IMG/VR virus record: IMGVR_UViG_3300048839_001116
Location: 1-40,604 of that record
Reading direction: 5' to 3' (one strand)
DNA length: 40,604 bases
Source of the DNA: a virus
Below, piece by piece: positions 16,272-25,649 of the stretch. The translations under genes were made by a program, and so were the position numbers. The first letter of the stretch is position 1. The number at the start of each line of letters is the position of its first letter. Under the pieces are notes generated by a model that worked only from the letters and a program-made list of their open reading frames with translations, had not been told where the DNA came from and ran no database searches.

Positions 16272-17131
16272 GACAAGATACTCCATTCTGATCCGATTGA
16301 AAGCATTGTTAAAGCCGCATACTGCTGGTCAAGCACATCATCCGTCGCGCCATCAATCGTTCCGATGATGTTCACCACGTTCGCTGATCCATCCATCTTC
16401 TTGACACGAAGAATTTTCCCCTGGGAACTCGCAGCAGGCGGCAGTGTGATGTCCACATCACCCGCGGTCGCGTCTACAAGAAGTGTCTCATCCTCCAACG
16501 TCGCCACGTAATCAGCTGTTTTTGTAGCGATCGCGGACCGCGAGCTTCCCCGCAAGAACACATTACGCGTATCCGTAATTCCGCCCGTTGAAGGTAGCCC
16601 CGTGCCTGCCGCAATCGCAAGCTCGGCGATCTTCAAATACCCCGCAGGTGTTGCCGGCGCAGACGGTGATCCCGCAGGCGTTCCCGTCACGACAAGAAGC
16701 TCCGATTCCCAGTCTGTTTTCACATCAAAAGAAAGCGTGGTCGTGCTCCCCACAAGAGGTTTATATACGCGGTTTTGTGAAGCCGACACCGCACGAGCAT
16801 GCTTGATGCAAACGATGTCAATACGCGGATTCGCTCCATCCGCAGCATCGAGCACCAATGTCTCAGGCGCATCTCGGTACAGCATTCGTTTCTTTGGCTC
16901 AGACCCCGTGACCGTGTTGTCTGTCTGTGCGCCAACACCGGCAGCGACTTCTACAGACGTAGCGCTGTCGTAGGAGACTTTAAATCCGCCGCCAAAGCAG
17001 AAATTTTCCTGCTCGGCCCCCAGGTGGAAGCCAATGCGATCCAGTACCTCCGACTCAGCGACCTGCGCCATGTCGTTGAGATCCTGGAAAACTACTTCCT
17101 GCCCGTCGCCGTAATTAACTCTTGGTGCCAT
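16268..17131 (-). CDS. Tail fibre/appendage protein
   Basis: A 287-residue protein with AGGGGGAA before the ATG. Its beginning (RVNYGDGQEVVFQDLNDMAQ) and the core (YKPLVGSTTTLSFDV, YLKIAELAIAAGTG) resemble the N-terminal virion-attachment parts of myovirus tail fibres. The C-terminus has regular beta strands (DVDITLPPAASSQGKILRVK) like those in fibre shafts. Its place just after the baseplate genes supports this. It probably bears or forms the side fibre. Confidence 0.7.
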   Translation of the reverse strand: MAPRVNYGDGQEVVFQDLNDMAQVAESEVLDRIGFHLGAEQENFCFGGGFKVSYDSATSVEVAAGVGAQTDNTVTGSEPKKRMLYRDAPETLVLDAADGANPRIDIVCIKHARAVSASQNRVYKPLVGSTTTLSFDVKTDWESELLVVTGTPAGSPSAPATPAGYLKIAELAIAAGTGLPSTGGITDTRNVFLRGSSRSAIATKTADYVATLEDETLLVDATAGDVDITLPPAASSQGKILRVKKMDGSANVVNIIGTIDGATDDVLDQQYAALTMLSIGSEWSILS

Positions 17132-17154
17132 GCGTTCCCCCTATTATCCGACCT

Positions 17155-17790
17155 TTATGCCGCTCGTTCAATGATTTTGTACAGTACTCCCAAAGCTTTT
17201 ACCGTATCCACCGCCTCCTGGATGCTCGAATAGAGCCCCTCTGGCACCTCATTCGACCCAATGAAGTCCTCACGGTTCAAAAAATGACCTCGATCAAGGA
17301 ACATGTAGGGCGGGTGTACCTGCTTATCAACCAGAATGGTGAACACGTTGTAGGGGAACTCATTGAGCAAGAACTGGCCCCGATTCAAAAAAAGACCCCT
17401 ATTCAAGTAGGCTCCGTTAGCATCCCCTGACTCGATGATTACGCATTCTCCCACAAGGAGCAGCCCATCTACGATGCGCTTAATGTTGTGAACGTCGCTC
17501 TGATTGATGATGTTCCGCACTCGAAAAGAATACTCCCCGTCCTCTTCCATTTCATCATCCGGAAGCTCTATTCTAACAATGGAGCGCTCATCTCCGTGAA
17601 GATCCACCACACCGCCCGACGCTTGGGCAATAAACGTCTGTTGCTGAGTAGCTTCTCCCTCAGCCTGAATATCGCTTAAAATTTTCGCCGTCGTCCGAAA
17701 GTGCGCCTCCTGGTGCTGGTTTCGAGAAAAAAACCAGCTCGGCACAAGCCCCTTCAGTTTCTGGAACCATTGCTCCGGTGTCAGTGCCAT
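17155..17790 (-). CDS. Baseplate-to-fibre linker, gp48-like
   Basis: A 211-residue protein directly after the baseplate J gene, the position taken by Mu gp48/P2 I-type proteins that close the baseplate and hold fibres. The N-terminal helix (LTPEQWFQKLKGLVPSW) fits this. A curious internal repeat is present: YLNRGLFLNRGQFLLNE and later FLDRGHFLNREDF. No strong family motif is visible, so the assignment rests mainly on position. Confidence 0.6.
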   Translation of the reverse strand: MALTPEQWFQKLKGLVPSWFFSRNQHQEAHFRTTAKILSDIQAEGEATQQQTFIAQASGGVVDLHGDERSIVRIELPDDEMEEDGEYSFRVRNIINQSDVHNIKRIVDGLLLVGECVIIESGDANGAYLNRGLFLNRGQFLLNEFPYNVFTILVDKQVHPPYMFLDRGHFLNREDFIGSNEVPEGLYSSIQEAVDTVKALGVLYKIIERAA

Positions 17791-17793
17791 CGC

Positions 17794-18963
17794 TTAAAGC
17801 TCCAAGTTTCCTGGAATCAATTTTTGCCCCGTCACACCCGCCACGTTCCCCGCGGGCACGTCTGTCGTAAACGCCGTGATGTCATCCGTACCTGCCGGAC
17901 CCCAAAGCGCCATCATCGCCGCCTCAGCAGTCGCGATCGTGAACCCAGCCCCTGTCGGGAGTCCCTGAATGTAAAGCCTCATTGTGTCGATGATCATGGT
18001 GAGATCCGTCTGGAACGTGGCAAAGTTCGGTCCAGCAGGATTGAGCGTCACCTGACCCTCCCAGTCCAAACTAAACGCCGTCGCTGCGAGCACGTCGATT
18101 CGAACGCCCGCTGCCCGCACAAAGCTGATTGCTTCTTCAACCGCGGAAATCAGCGCACCACTCGCCACACCGTTCACGTCGGCAATGTACAAGCGCACTC
18201 GCGGAATCCCGAAGTAATTCCCAATAGGCGTTGCCGTTGAAACATCCCACTCGATCACGTACTGAACAAACTCCACCGCGGTAGCATTCACCACACCCGG
18301 CACGTTTCTCGCCGTCGCTTCAATCGCCGCCTTTGTCGCTCCCTGGAGCGCCACAAGAAGCCTACGAATCGTCTCACGGTACTGCGCGTCTGTTTGAGTC
18401 GGCGCTCCTCCAGCGAATGCCGCTGCGTTCGTCACGACCACAGAAAGATCCGTCAAAGTAGTCTCAATCACAGCCACCTTGCTCGCTGTGACGTTACCCT
18501 CTGATCCGGCGACAAGAGCCTGCACTGACGCATTGATCGACGTTCCAACAAGGACCACTTCGTTGATGACTTCAAATCTCTGGCTCTGTCCACTTGAATT
18601 AGGCGGCGTTTTAACGACGGTCCCCACAGGGATCGTCACATCACCCGCATCCGTGTTCGGTCGCGAGAAGGTCACTGTTCCAAGCGCTTTACTAGCACCA
18701 GGGCGGGCAAATCCGCTTCCAAAATGATCCACAGCAAGCGTCTGAAGATCGTCAGGCCCACCCGTTATCTCTGGCCCGTGAGCAGTCGAGAAAAATGTTT
18801 TTGCAAACTCATTCAGAATCAGTGTCTGCACTTCGCTGATGGCGAGATTTGTGGCTCCACCTACAGCATCAATGACAGAACCCTCGCTCGTATCTGTGAG
18901 CGACGGATCAAGCGACTGGAGCTGATTAATCCAGTCCGAAAAAAGCTCTTGAAAGGACTTCAC
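17794..18963 (-). CDS. Baseplate J-like protein (wedge)
   Basis: A 389-residue protein with the start typical of the gpJ family (MKSFQELFSDWINQLQSLDP, then SEGSVIDAVGGATNLAISE). GSEGNVTASKVAVIE and GGAPTQTDAQYRETIRRLL match the family's conserved middle. It forms part of the baseplate wedge and links to gp25-like and fibre proteins. It starts in an ATGA overlap with the gp25-like gene. Confidence 0.92.
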   Translation of the reverse strand: MKSFQELFSDWINQLQSLDPSLTDTSEGSVIDAVGGATNLAISEVQTLILNEFAKTFFSTAHGPEITGGPDDLQTLAVDHFGSGFARPGASKALGTVTFSRPNTDAGDVTIPVGTVVKTPPNSSGQSQRFEVINEVVLVGTSINASVQALVAGSEGNVTASKVAVIETTLTDLSVVVTNAAAFAGGAPTQTDAQYRETIRRLLVALQGATKAAIEATARNVPGVVNATAVEFVQYVIEWDVSTATPIGNYFGIPRVRLYIADVNGVASGALISAVEEAISFVRAAGVRIDVLAATAFSLDWEGQVTLNPAGPNFATFQTDLTMIIDTMRLYIQGLPTGAGFTIATAEAAMMALWGPAGTDDITAFTTDVPAGNVAGVTGQKLIPGNLEL

Positions 18964-19364
18964 CCGGCCACCTCTCCAAACGGTATAAATGTCACCTGAC
19001 TTTCATCATACCCGATCGGCTTCACCCTCACAACGATGCTCGTCAGCTCAGGCGTTAGATCGTCCACATCCACACGCACCCCGGTCACACTTTCCACGCG
19101 AGGATCTTGCTCAAACTGCTCTTTGATTCGATTAGCGAGCCTACGCTGCGCCTCCAGGCCGCTTGGCGAGTTCTGGAAATCCTTGATTCCTACCCCGTAG
19201 TTAGGCCGATGCGCCAGTGATCCCGGCGACGTGATCAAACGATGAAAAAGAGCCTGCTTCAAGTTCGCAAGGCCCGAAATCCGGTCCCACCCACCCTGCA
19301 CACTCAGCACGTAGTCTTCGTTGTGCGCTATGTCTGTCAACATTACTTCGTTGATGGTTGCCAT
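18960..19364 (-). CDS. Baseplate wedge protein, GpW/gp25 family
   Basis: A 134-residue protein matching the GpW/gp25 lysozyme-like fold: SGLANLKQALFHRLITSPGS, then HRPNYGVGIKDF, and later RIKEQFEQDPRVESV. In T4 and P2 this protein joins the wedge to the sheath initiator. It sits between the spike and gpJ genes, as in most contractile-tail phages. Confidence 0.92.
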   Translation of the reverse strand: MATINEVMLTDIAHNEDYVLSVQGGWDRISGLANLKQALFHRLITSPGSLAHRPNYGVGIKDFQNSPSGLEAQRRLANRIKEQFEQDPRVESVTGVRVDVDDLTPELTSIVVRVKPIGYDESQVTFIPFGEVAG

Positions 19365-19366
19365 AC

Positions 19367-19573
19367 CTAGCTCACCGTTCCTGTCACCGCTCCACCTGCG
19401 CCGACTCCGCTCGTTACGGTTCCGGTCACAAGCGCGTTGGCTTGGATGTACTCCACCACCGCCGTCGCAATGGCCTCGGCCATCTCATCGAGCGCTCCAT
19501 CATCCTCGACGTTCTTTACGTCGGATATCTCGTCCTTCAATGCTTGCTTGAGTCCTGCAATGGTCATCGGCAT
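19367..19573 (-). CDS. Small baseplate-region protein
   Basis: A 68-residue protein: a charged helix (LKQALKDEISDVKNVEDD), a second helix (EAIATAVVEYIQANALV) and a Gly/Val-rich tail. Small proteins of this kind occur between the spike and gp25-like genes in Mu-like and related phages. Function unknown. Confidence 0.65.
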   Translation of the reverse strand: MPMTIAGLKQALKDEISDVKNVEDDGALDEMAEAIATAVVEYIQANALVTGTVTSGVGAGGAVTGTVS

Positions 19574-19577
19574 CGGT

Positions 19578-20228
19578 TTATTTCTCCGTATACGCTAAGT
19601 CGGATAGAATCTCCCCGTCATCCACCGGGCTCGCTTTAAAGGTATCATAATCCCCTGAGTGAGCAACAAAGCTCGCTGCCTGAATAGGCGGCGTCGTAGG
19701 GATTCCAAACGCATCCAAATGATTGTGTGTACTCACATCAGTAGCAAACGTGCTGAGTGATTGCAGGATCGTCGATAACAGATCCTGAAGCACAAGCCCA
19801 AGCACCAGAGGCTCTTCCGGATCAGCCCCCCCTCGCCCAAGCAAAATCGACTCATCTGACAAAAGGTGCAGCACCTTTCCTGCCAGGGCTCGAAGCACCG
19901 TGTGCCCTCCCTCAGCTTGTACCGGGATCAAGTCCGTTCTCGAACTCAACCGATGCGTCAGATAACACTCGTCGTTGCTTCCTGCGAATACGAGAAGCAC
20001 CATGTCGTCCGGCTGAGGAAAAGAAAACTGACCTGCGTTCGGACCGATCGCACTCCACGCCACACGTGCGACCACTTCACGATCCTCAGTTAAAATGGAG
20101 CACTTGGCGAGCAGCTGCGAGCGGTCAGAAGCGAGTTCTGTCTCCATCACCTTTCCCACGGCAATGTGCGTTCGCTTATCGCTGAACATTTGCCGGAACG
20201 TTTCGAGATCAATCGGGATTCCAGCCAT
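19578..20228 (-). CDS. Baseplate spike protein, gpV/gp45-like
   Basis: A 216-residue protein. An OB-like N-terminal part (RSQLLAKCSILTEDREVVAR, then QFSFPQPDDMVLLVFAGSND) matches the hub-binding domain of central spikes. The segment THNHLDAFGIPTTPP near the C-terminus resembles the HxH metal-binding tip motif of phage spikes. It pierces the host outer membrane on contraction. Order hub-LysM-spike-gp25 is conserved. Confidence 0.8.
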   Translation of the reverse strand: MAGIPIDLETFRQMFSDKRTHIAVGKVMETELASDRSQLLAKCSILTEDREVVARVAWSAIGPNAGQFSFPQPDDMVLLVFAGSNDECYLTHRLSSRTDLIPVQAEGGHTVLRALAGKVLHLLSDESILLGRGGADPEEPLVLGLVLQDLLSTILQSLSTFATDVSTHNHLDAFGIPTTPPIQAASFVAHSGDYDTFKASPVDDGEILSDLAYTEK

Positions 20229-21649
20229 TACCGCAACCTCTCTGGTGTCTCGATGAAATTGATAAAATTCACCGTCGCCTCAAGCCCCGACTCTTGGTCA
20301 AGCGTGTACTGCACGCCCTTGGTGTAAAAAGGAGTGTTGAAGCGCGGATTAGAAAGAGTCTCAGCAAGAACCTCGGCCACCGCAGGCTCATAGCAATTTG
20401 CACGAAGGTACCGCGCTTTCTCCGCCACACTTGAAAGTCTCTGCACCCCCTTCATGTCCCCCTGGTCCACTTCAAGCTGCACGGGTGTCCCGATCCTAAG
20501 CTGAAACAAATTAAAGCATTCTCCATCCACACCCGCCGCACTCGGACCCACGAAATTCTGAAAAGGTACGTCCAGCTCCTTGGTTTTAAACGACCCCTCG
20601 ATCTGCTGACGACCCATCTCCTCGTAAAGCTCTTCACCAATACCGATCAAATGCGCCTTGCTGTTCACATCCGGCACACGAAAAGAAATGTAGGGAGCAG
20701 GCTTTGGTTCCCCAGGTGTTCCGTCAGGCTTCACAGAAGGCAGCTCCACTTCTCGCTGAGCCACGCCCGTAGCACGCGCCCATGCGTCCGTTGCCTCAGC
20801 AGGAATTTGCGCCTGGAGCACTTCTTTTGTAAGTACGTTCAGAGACTTCACCGATATGTTGAAGTTCTTTTGCCGCCCGATCTTTCTCTTGTACTCAAGC
20901 TCGCGCACATTTCGCCCATACACAAACATCACGGCACGGTTTCGATCGTAGAGCGCGCGCGGCTTTGTCACCACCAGGCGATCTAGCTCCACGTAAGCGA
21001 TCAGCCCTGCGTTGGCTACCATGTTCTGGATCACGTCCCAATAGCTTTCATCACTGCCTCTGTTTCTCTGACCGCCAAGCTTGCTGTTGCTCACCTTGTT
21101 GGAAGAGAATTGCGCGATCGTGGGTAGCGTCGTAAGCCCCCGGATATCCAGCTTCAGATCCACCGTCTCCTCAAGCTCCGCCAACAGCTGCCGAAGAATC
21201 ACGTCCATCGGCTGACCATAATCAATCAACCCGCCTGTGTACTTCCGGTCAATGAGAAGTGCCGTGAAGTCTCTCCCCTCCATTCGCACCGTTCGGTTCG
21301 AGTCATCAAAAGTGATGGATTCCTCATCAGCAAATCCAAGAAACACAGTGTTCCGCTCGCTTGGGACGATCAGCCGATTCTCATTGTTCGGCTCAAAAAC
21401 TCCCTTCATATCCTGCATGTGAATCGTGACTCCACACGCACGAATGGACCGCGGATCAAAAGGAAAATGCTTGAAGTCAATCTCCGCACTGAACGTATCC
21501 GCTTGCGTGTAGTCGTTGATGTTCACCGTCACACGCTTCGCGATAATGGGGAGCGTGTACACCTCCTGGAGGCGCGCATTGCTCTTAAAGTTGAAATCTT
21601 CCCAAATCACCCGAAGTGTCAGTGCGGCTTGTGGATAGTAGTAGCCCAT
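20228..21649 (-). CDS. Tail hub protein, gpD-like
   Basis: A 473-residue protein resembling the late control D/gp44 family that forms the baseplate hub ring: KRVTVNINDYTQADTFSAEI near the start, later GRDFTALLIDRKYTGG and the long beta-rich C-terminal part. It shares junctions of one base with both neighbours (spike downstream, LysM-containing upstream), as expected of a single assembly unit. Confidence 0.82.
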   Translation of the reverse strand: MGYYYPQAALTLRVIWEDFNFKSNARLQEVYTLPIIAKRVTVNINDYTQADTFSAEIDFKHFPFDPRSIRACGVTIHMQDMKGVFEPNNENRLIVPSERNTVFLGFADEESITFDDSNRTVRMEGRDFTALLIDRKYTGGLIDYGQPMDVILRQLLAELEETVDLKLDIRGLTTLPTIAQFSSNKVSNSKLGGQRNRGSDESYWDVIQNMVANAGLIAYVELDRLVVTKPRALYDRNRAVMFVYGRNVRELEYKRKIGRQKNFNISVKSLNVLTKEVLQAQIPAEATDAWARATGVAQREVELPSVKPDGTPGEPKPAPYISFRVPDVNSKAHLIGIGEELYEEMGRQQIEGSFKTKELDVPFQNFVGPSAAGVDGECFNLFQLRIGTPVQLEVDQGDMKGVQRLSSVAEKARYLRANCYEPAVAEVLAETLSNPRFNTPFYTKGVQYTLDQESGLEATVNFINFIETPERLR

Positions 21650-22806
21650 CAGATCCTCGGTATTTCAAGCACTGCGCCCACTATAAGGTCAGCCGACTGA
21701 AGCTTGTTGTGATCGTAGATCGCCTGCCATGAATCAGCTGAATTGTAATACTGAACCGCGAGCCTTTGAAGCGAGTCTCCCGACTTCACCAGGTGGCGTC
21801 TGAGCGGTGTCGAATTGATCAAAGAAGCAAACCGCACTCGAAGCGCCGCCAAAAGAGCCAGCAACCCCGCCATACCTGATAAATTATTCTGAACGTACTG
21901 CGCGTTTTTAACAGTAGCGGCCTGCTTGAAACTATCCCCGGTAACATCCTTACCTAAGTTCTCCACAGTCAGCTGGATCGAGCCCACCGCACGCGAAAGC
22001 CTAGAAAGCTCCGCACGCGCATTTCGAATGAGCCCAAGCGCACGATTCGCCCCCTTCACAGCACTGTCTACGTCATCCACGATGCCTGTCACAAAATCCG
22101 TCACCAGTCCCACAGCCGAACTGATCCCGTCCAGCTGGTCATTGAAGAACTCAACCAAAGTCCGCGGCATCTCTTCTGGAATAGACGAGTAGGTGCTGAG
22201 AAACGCAGCCGCTGCGTTCGTTAGCTCCTTGTTTGGCCTGATCAAGTCATCATCGGCGTTCTGAGTAAACCTGCACCCGCTTGGCGCATTAAATCCTACA
22301 ATTGAAAACTTGATGTCGTACTCAATATCCGTCAGACGAAAAAGCCTGAATTTTGCTTCCTCAATAAACCCGTACCTGCGCCATTCCCCAAGCGTGATCT
22401 TCACCAGGTTGCCGCGAAGTCGAATCGCGTCCACAAGCTCCTGGTACTCCTGGGCAGCTGCCTTTAAATTGGTGTCCTTGAAGCGCTTTGTTTTAAAGCG
22501 TCCCTTGATCGTCGTGTCGCTCTCACTTGGCCCAAGCACCTGCACTGTGGGCTCACTGCTGCCTGCGTAGTAATCCTTCACGATCCTTTGTGTTCCACCG
22601 AACTCAAAGGGAACGAGCGGCATGAACGATCCGACCAGTGTGACAGCATCCGCTGTCATCTCACGCCCCTGGACCACTTCTACAATCTGAAACCCACCCT
22701 CAAAATCCGGCTGAAACGCAACCGAAGGGCGTACCCCAGGCTGGCGAAAACCTCCCAGGCCCACCGCACTCAGTACCGATCCTGCTGCTTTTTCAAGTAG
22801 TGGCAT
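21649..22806 (-). CDS. Tail protein with C-terminal LysM domain
   Basis: A 385-residue protein. Its last about 50 residues form a LysM domain (RRHLVKSGDSLQRLAVQYYN, later GAVLEIPRI), a fold that in many contractile-tail systems attaches the hub rather than cell wall. The N-terminal half is similar to the hub-connecting proteins encoded between tape measure and gpD. The start codon shares one base with the tape measure stop. Confidence 0.82.
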   Translation of the reverse strand: MPLLEKAAGSVLSAVGLGGFRQPGVRPSVAFQPDFEGGFQIVEVVQGREMTADAVTLVGSFMPLVPFEFGGTQRIVKDYYAGSSEPTVQVLGPSESDTTIKGRFKTKRFKDTNLKAAAQEYQELVDAIRLRGNLVKITLGEWRRYGFIEEAKFRLFRLTDIEYDIKFSIVGFNAPSGCRFTQNADDDLIRPNKELTNAAAAFLSTYSSIPEEMPRTLVEFFNDQLDGISSAVGLVTDFVTGIVDDVDSAVKGANRALGLIRNARAELSRLSRAVGSIQLTVENLGKDVTGDSFKQAATVKNAQYVQNNLSGMAGLLALLAALRVRFASLINSTPLRRHLVKSGDSLQRLAVQYYNSADSWQAIYDHNKLQSADLIVGAVLEIPRI

Positions 22807-24665
22807 TAGCGAGCAAACGCCCCCGTGAAGGACCGGCCCGCGGCCTGTCCTGGATTCTGAGCCGCTTTCAAGAGCTGCTCTTTCAAAGTAAACGCGATTC
22901 GATCAGGCTCCATCTGCTGCTTGAAGTCGTTCCTAATCTCTACTTTCCCGATGTGTGTTGTCTGAGTGACCACCGCACCCGTACCATCCGAAATGGCCTG
23001 GAGTCCGCGCTCGATCATGTCGTCAATGCCTCCCGTGAACGCGTCTCCAATGGCCGAAAAGCTAAACCCACCACCCGTAACAAATGACTTCACTTGCTCA
23101 ACGAACTCGAAAACAGCAAACAAAAGCCCATTAAACGTAGACTGCGCCAGGAGAAGTGTAGTCCCCAGTGCGTCGATTATGAAAACGAGTGCTTCAAAGT
23201 ATCGCGAAACCTGAAACAGAGGAGACAAAAAGCGCGCGATCGTGTCGAAGATCGCAACAAAGGGCTTTAGAAAAATTCCCACCACGGCACTGAGCTTCGC
23301 CATCGCTGTTGCAAACTTAGGCGTCAGATCCAGCATGTCTTTCGCATCTTCCACATCCGCGATCGCTCGCGCTCGAGATATGAGCTGAAGCACGCCCAGG
23401 ATGGCCGCAAAAGGAAGCAAGATCCGTGACCCAATCACAACAATGCCGTTTGCGATCTTAAAGAAAGCTCCAAAGATCCCCGTTGCTCCTGTAATAAAAA
23501 TCATGAATCGGCCAAGCGCCAATGATATCGCCGTGATACCTCCAAGCACTGCCGCAAGCGTTCCGCCTAAGCCCATGAGCGCGATACGTGTAGCCGAGGC
23601 CGTGAGTCCAAGCATCGAAATCACTTGTGCAAGGCCCGTGAGAACCGCAATCACGGTCAGGATCGTTCCCGCAAGGTTGATGTCCGTCTTGATTCTCCTT
23701 AATTGAAGCAGATTCGTGAGCAACGACTCAGGATCAGAGATAAGTGGACCAACGAACGCAGAAACCGCCGCGATCAATTCCTTTCCGCCCGTCTGAAGCG
23801 TGTTAGTCAGCATGTTCATCACTTTCAGCAAGGGAACCAGAACCACGTCACCGAGAGGTTTTAGTATCGAGAAAGGCCCCTTGATCGCTTCAGTTAATCG
23901 CTGCATCTCCCCACTCAAACTCCGTGCATTGCCTTCAAGCACATCCATGTCCGAACTGAATTGCTTGAGCGCTTCTGACACCACTTTCAAACGCTCCGGA
24001 GCAGGCAGCAGGTTGAAAGCTTGCGGACCTCCCTGCTTATTGAAGGGAGAAAACGCCGTTGTTTCATTCATGAGGCGCTGAAAAAGAGTATCGGCCACGC
24101 TGGCTCGTCCCTGAATCAAATCGAGAAGCTGCCCGCGCGCAAGCCCAGGATCAACACCCAGTGTGGGTGCTGACTTGAGAAAGTTTCGCGATATATCAAT
24201 GGCAGTAGAAAAGTTCGGACCCGCAAGACCCTTCGGCACCAGCGTCGCAGCAAGTAGCTTCGACATTTCCAACATATCCGTACTCGGAAGCGAGAACTCC
24301 TGCGCAAGCAGGTTGATCCGTTCCATGATGTTCGCCGAAACATTCAAACGATCCTGGAACGTCGTCACATCCCCAGTGAGATTGCCTAAGTTCGACGAAA
24401 TGATGTTCGCAAACTGCCTCTGCGACATCCCAAACTTATCCGACGCTTGAATCGCCGTAGAAAGTATCCCGAGCAAGCTTCCTGCGCCTACACCTAACTG
24501 TGCCGCGAGCCCCATCCCCAGGCGCTGAAAAGAAAGAAGCGTGTTGTCCGCAGCCCCCTGGAGGCGATCCACAGCCCCCTGGAGCGCGTTCGTGTTGACG
24601 ATGGCCGCACCCGTCTCGAACCGGAACTCAGTGAGCACTTTAAACGCCTGAGTTCCTATCGCCAC
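22806..24665 (-). CDS. Tail tape measure protein
   Basis: A 619-residue protein starting at GTG with GGGAGG upstream. It is long, helical and repetitive, with a broad hydrophobic stretch around residues 330-440 (AGTILTVIAVLTGLAQ, ILLPFAAILGVLQLI) typical of tape measures that later insert into the host membrane. It directly follows the frameshifted tail chaperone gene. At the usual 0.15 nm per residue its length predicts a tail of roughly 90 nm (inference). Confidence 0.92.
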   Translation of the reverse strand: MAIGTQAFKVLTEFRFETGAAIVNTNALQGAVDRLQGAADNTLLSFQRLGMGLAAQLGVGAGSLLGILSTAIQASDKFGMSQRQFANIISSNLGNLTGDVTTFQDRLNVSANIMERINLLAQEFSLPSTDMLEMSKLLAATLVPKGLAGPNFSTAIDISRNFLKSAPTLGVDPGLARGQLLDLIQGRASVADTLFQRLMNETTAFSPFNKQGGPQAFNLLPAPERLKVVSEALKQFSSDMDVLEGNARSLSGEMQRLTEAIKGPFSILKPLGDVVLVPLLKVMNMLTNTLQTGGKELIAAVSAFVGPLISDPESLLTNLLQLRRIKTDINLAGTILTVIAVLTGLAQVISMLGLTASATRIALMGLGGTLAAVLGGITAISLALGRFMIFITGATGIFGAFFKIANGIVVIGSRILLPFAAILGVLQLISRARAIADVEDAKDMLDLTPKFATAMAKLSAVVGIFLKPFVAIFDTIARFLSPLFQVSRYFEALVFIIDALGTTLLLAQSTFNGLLFAVFEFVEQVKSFVTGGGFSFSAIGDAFTGGIDDMIERGLQAISDGTGAVVTQTTHIGKVEIRNDFKQQMEPDRIAFTLKEQLLKAAQNPGQAAGRSFTGAFAR

Positions 24666-24669
24666 GTTG

Positions 24670-25142
24670 CTAGACCTCCCTGCCTGATTCTGATTTTAAC
24701 AGAATTTCAAGCTGTTCACAAAACTCGATAAACTGCCAAGGAGTCATCTCCATGACATCGGCAGGTCGAAGGCTCGTGTACCGACAGATCCAGGCTATTT
24801 GACGCCAGAAACGACGTGCTCGACCTGTAACTTTCCCATGTCACCGTCGTCGCCCATCATCTGCTGCACAGCCTGGAGCACCTGCTTATACTCCTTGATA
24901 GTGAAAAGATCATCCAGCCGCTCCAGATCAGACGCTTTCACAGGCTTATCATCCACTGCGTAAATGAGGATCTTGACTAACTCCTTCTGCATGAACACAG
25001 CCAGCAGCATGGGGTTGTCACCCGCCCGAGGTGCCGCAGCCGTGGCCGCAAGCTCCTGGTGCTTAATCTTCATCTCACGAAGCAGGACCGTCTTTCCGGT
25101 CCCCAACGTCACACGTGTACCCTGCATTTCATTCTCGGACAT
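24670..25142 (-). CDS. Tail assembly chaperone, -1 frameshift fusion
   Basis: Reading 104 codons from 25142, shifting back one base at GGGAAAG (24831-24837) and continuing to the stop at 24670-24672 gives a 157-residue fusion. The added 53 residues (VTGRARRFWRQIAW, then PADVMEMTPWQFIEFCEQLE) look like real protein. This is the gpGT-type arrangement of lambda, P2 and others, in which a small fraction of chaperone carries a tail-tube-binding extension that guides assembly around the tape measure. It ends within the Shine-Dalgarno zone of the tape measure gene. Confidence 0.85.
24795..25142 (-). CDS. Tail assembly chaperone, unshifted product
   Basis: A 115-residue protein between tail tube and tape measure genes, the standard location. 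It has an N-terminal strand region (GTRVTLGTGKTVLLREMK) and a helical remainder (ERLDDLFTIKEYKQVLQAVQ) ending GDMGKLQVEHVVSGVK. Most ribosomes should make this form; the frameshifted version is listed separately. Confidence 0.85.
   Translation of the reverse strand: MSENEMQGTRVTLGTGKTVLLREMKIKHQELAATAAAPRAGDNPMLLAVFMQKELVKILIYAVDDKPVKASDLERLDDLFTIKEYKQVLQAVQQMMGDDGDMGKLQVEHVVSGVK
24831..24837 (-). other. Programmed -1 frameshift slippery site
   Basis: On the minus strand the zero-frame reading is ATG-GGA-AAG, so the heptamer is G-GGA-AAG, an exact X-XXY-YYZ site and the same heptamer used in the lambda G/T gene. It sits 11 codons before the zero-frame stop. The -1 frame stays open for 53 codons beyond. 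Confidence 0.85.
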
Positions 25143-25207
25143 AGTGCTTCTCTCCCTTGTTAATGGCGCCCCTGTGCTAATCCCTTAGCCCAGGGGCATC
25201 TACTGCC

Positions 25208-25630
25208 TTAGAGCGGAAGTCGGCCAGATGCCTGGAAGTCAAGCTTCTTGGTCATCTTGGCATTCAATCCACCCTGCTGCTTCGACATCTTCCATTGAAC
25301 GTCGAAATACACATAGCTCTTCACGCTTCCATCAGCATATTGCTCCGAGCTGATGAAGGTGTAGTCACTCACACCGATACCGGCCAAGTTCGAAGTGACC
25401 AGCGCGTCGATGAACTCATCAATGGCCGCGTCCTTCACCTCAGCGTCCACACTGCCGCTCCAACCCTCAATCGCCTGATCCCCTTCAGGAAGAGGCTGAC
25501 CGACGTACATGGACCGCATGAAAGTGGAATCCTGATTCACCTGGACGTTGGTCAGGTTCACAATGTCCTGAAGCGCTCCGTCTTGGAAAATCTTAAACTG
25601 CCCGAGATGACCGCGAATACTTGCACTCAT
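25208..25630 (-). CDS. Major tail tube protein
   Basis: A 140-residue, beta-rich protein directly after the sheath gene in the transcript. The start (SIRGHLGQFKIFQDGALQDI, then VQVNQDSTFMRSMYVGQPLP) matches tube proteins of Mu-like contractile phages. It polymerises into the inner tube inside the sheath. Confidence 0.87.
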   Translation of the reverse strand: MSASIRGHLGQFKIFQDGALQDIVNLTNVQVNQDSTFMRSMYVGQPLPEGDQAIEGWSGSVDAEVKDAAIDEFIDALVTSNLAGIGVSDYTFISSEQYADGSVKSYVYFDVQWKMSKQQGGLNAKMTKKLDFQASGRLPL

Positions 25631-25649
25631 TTTTCAAATCCCCCTTTGA

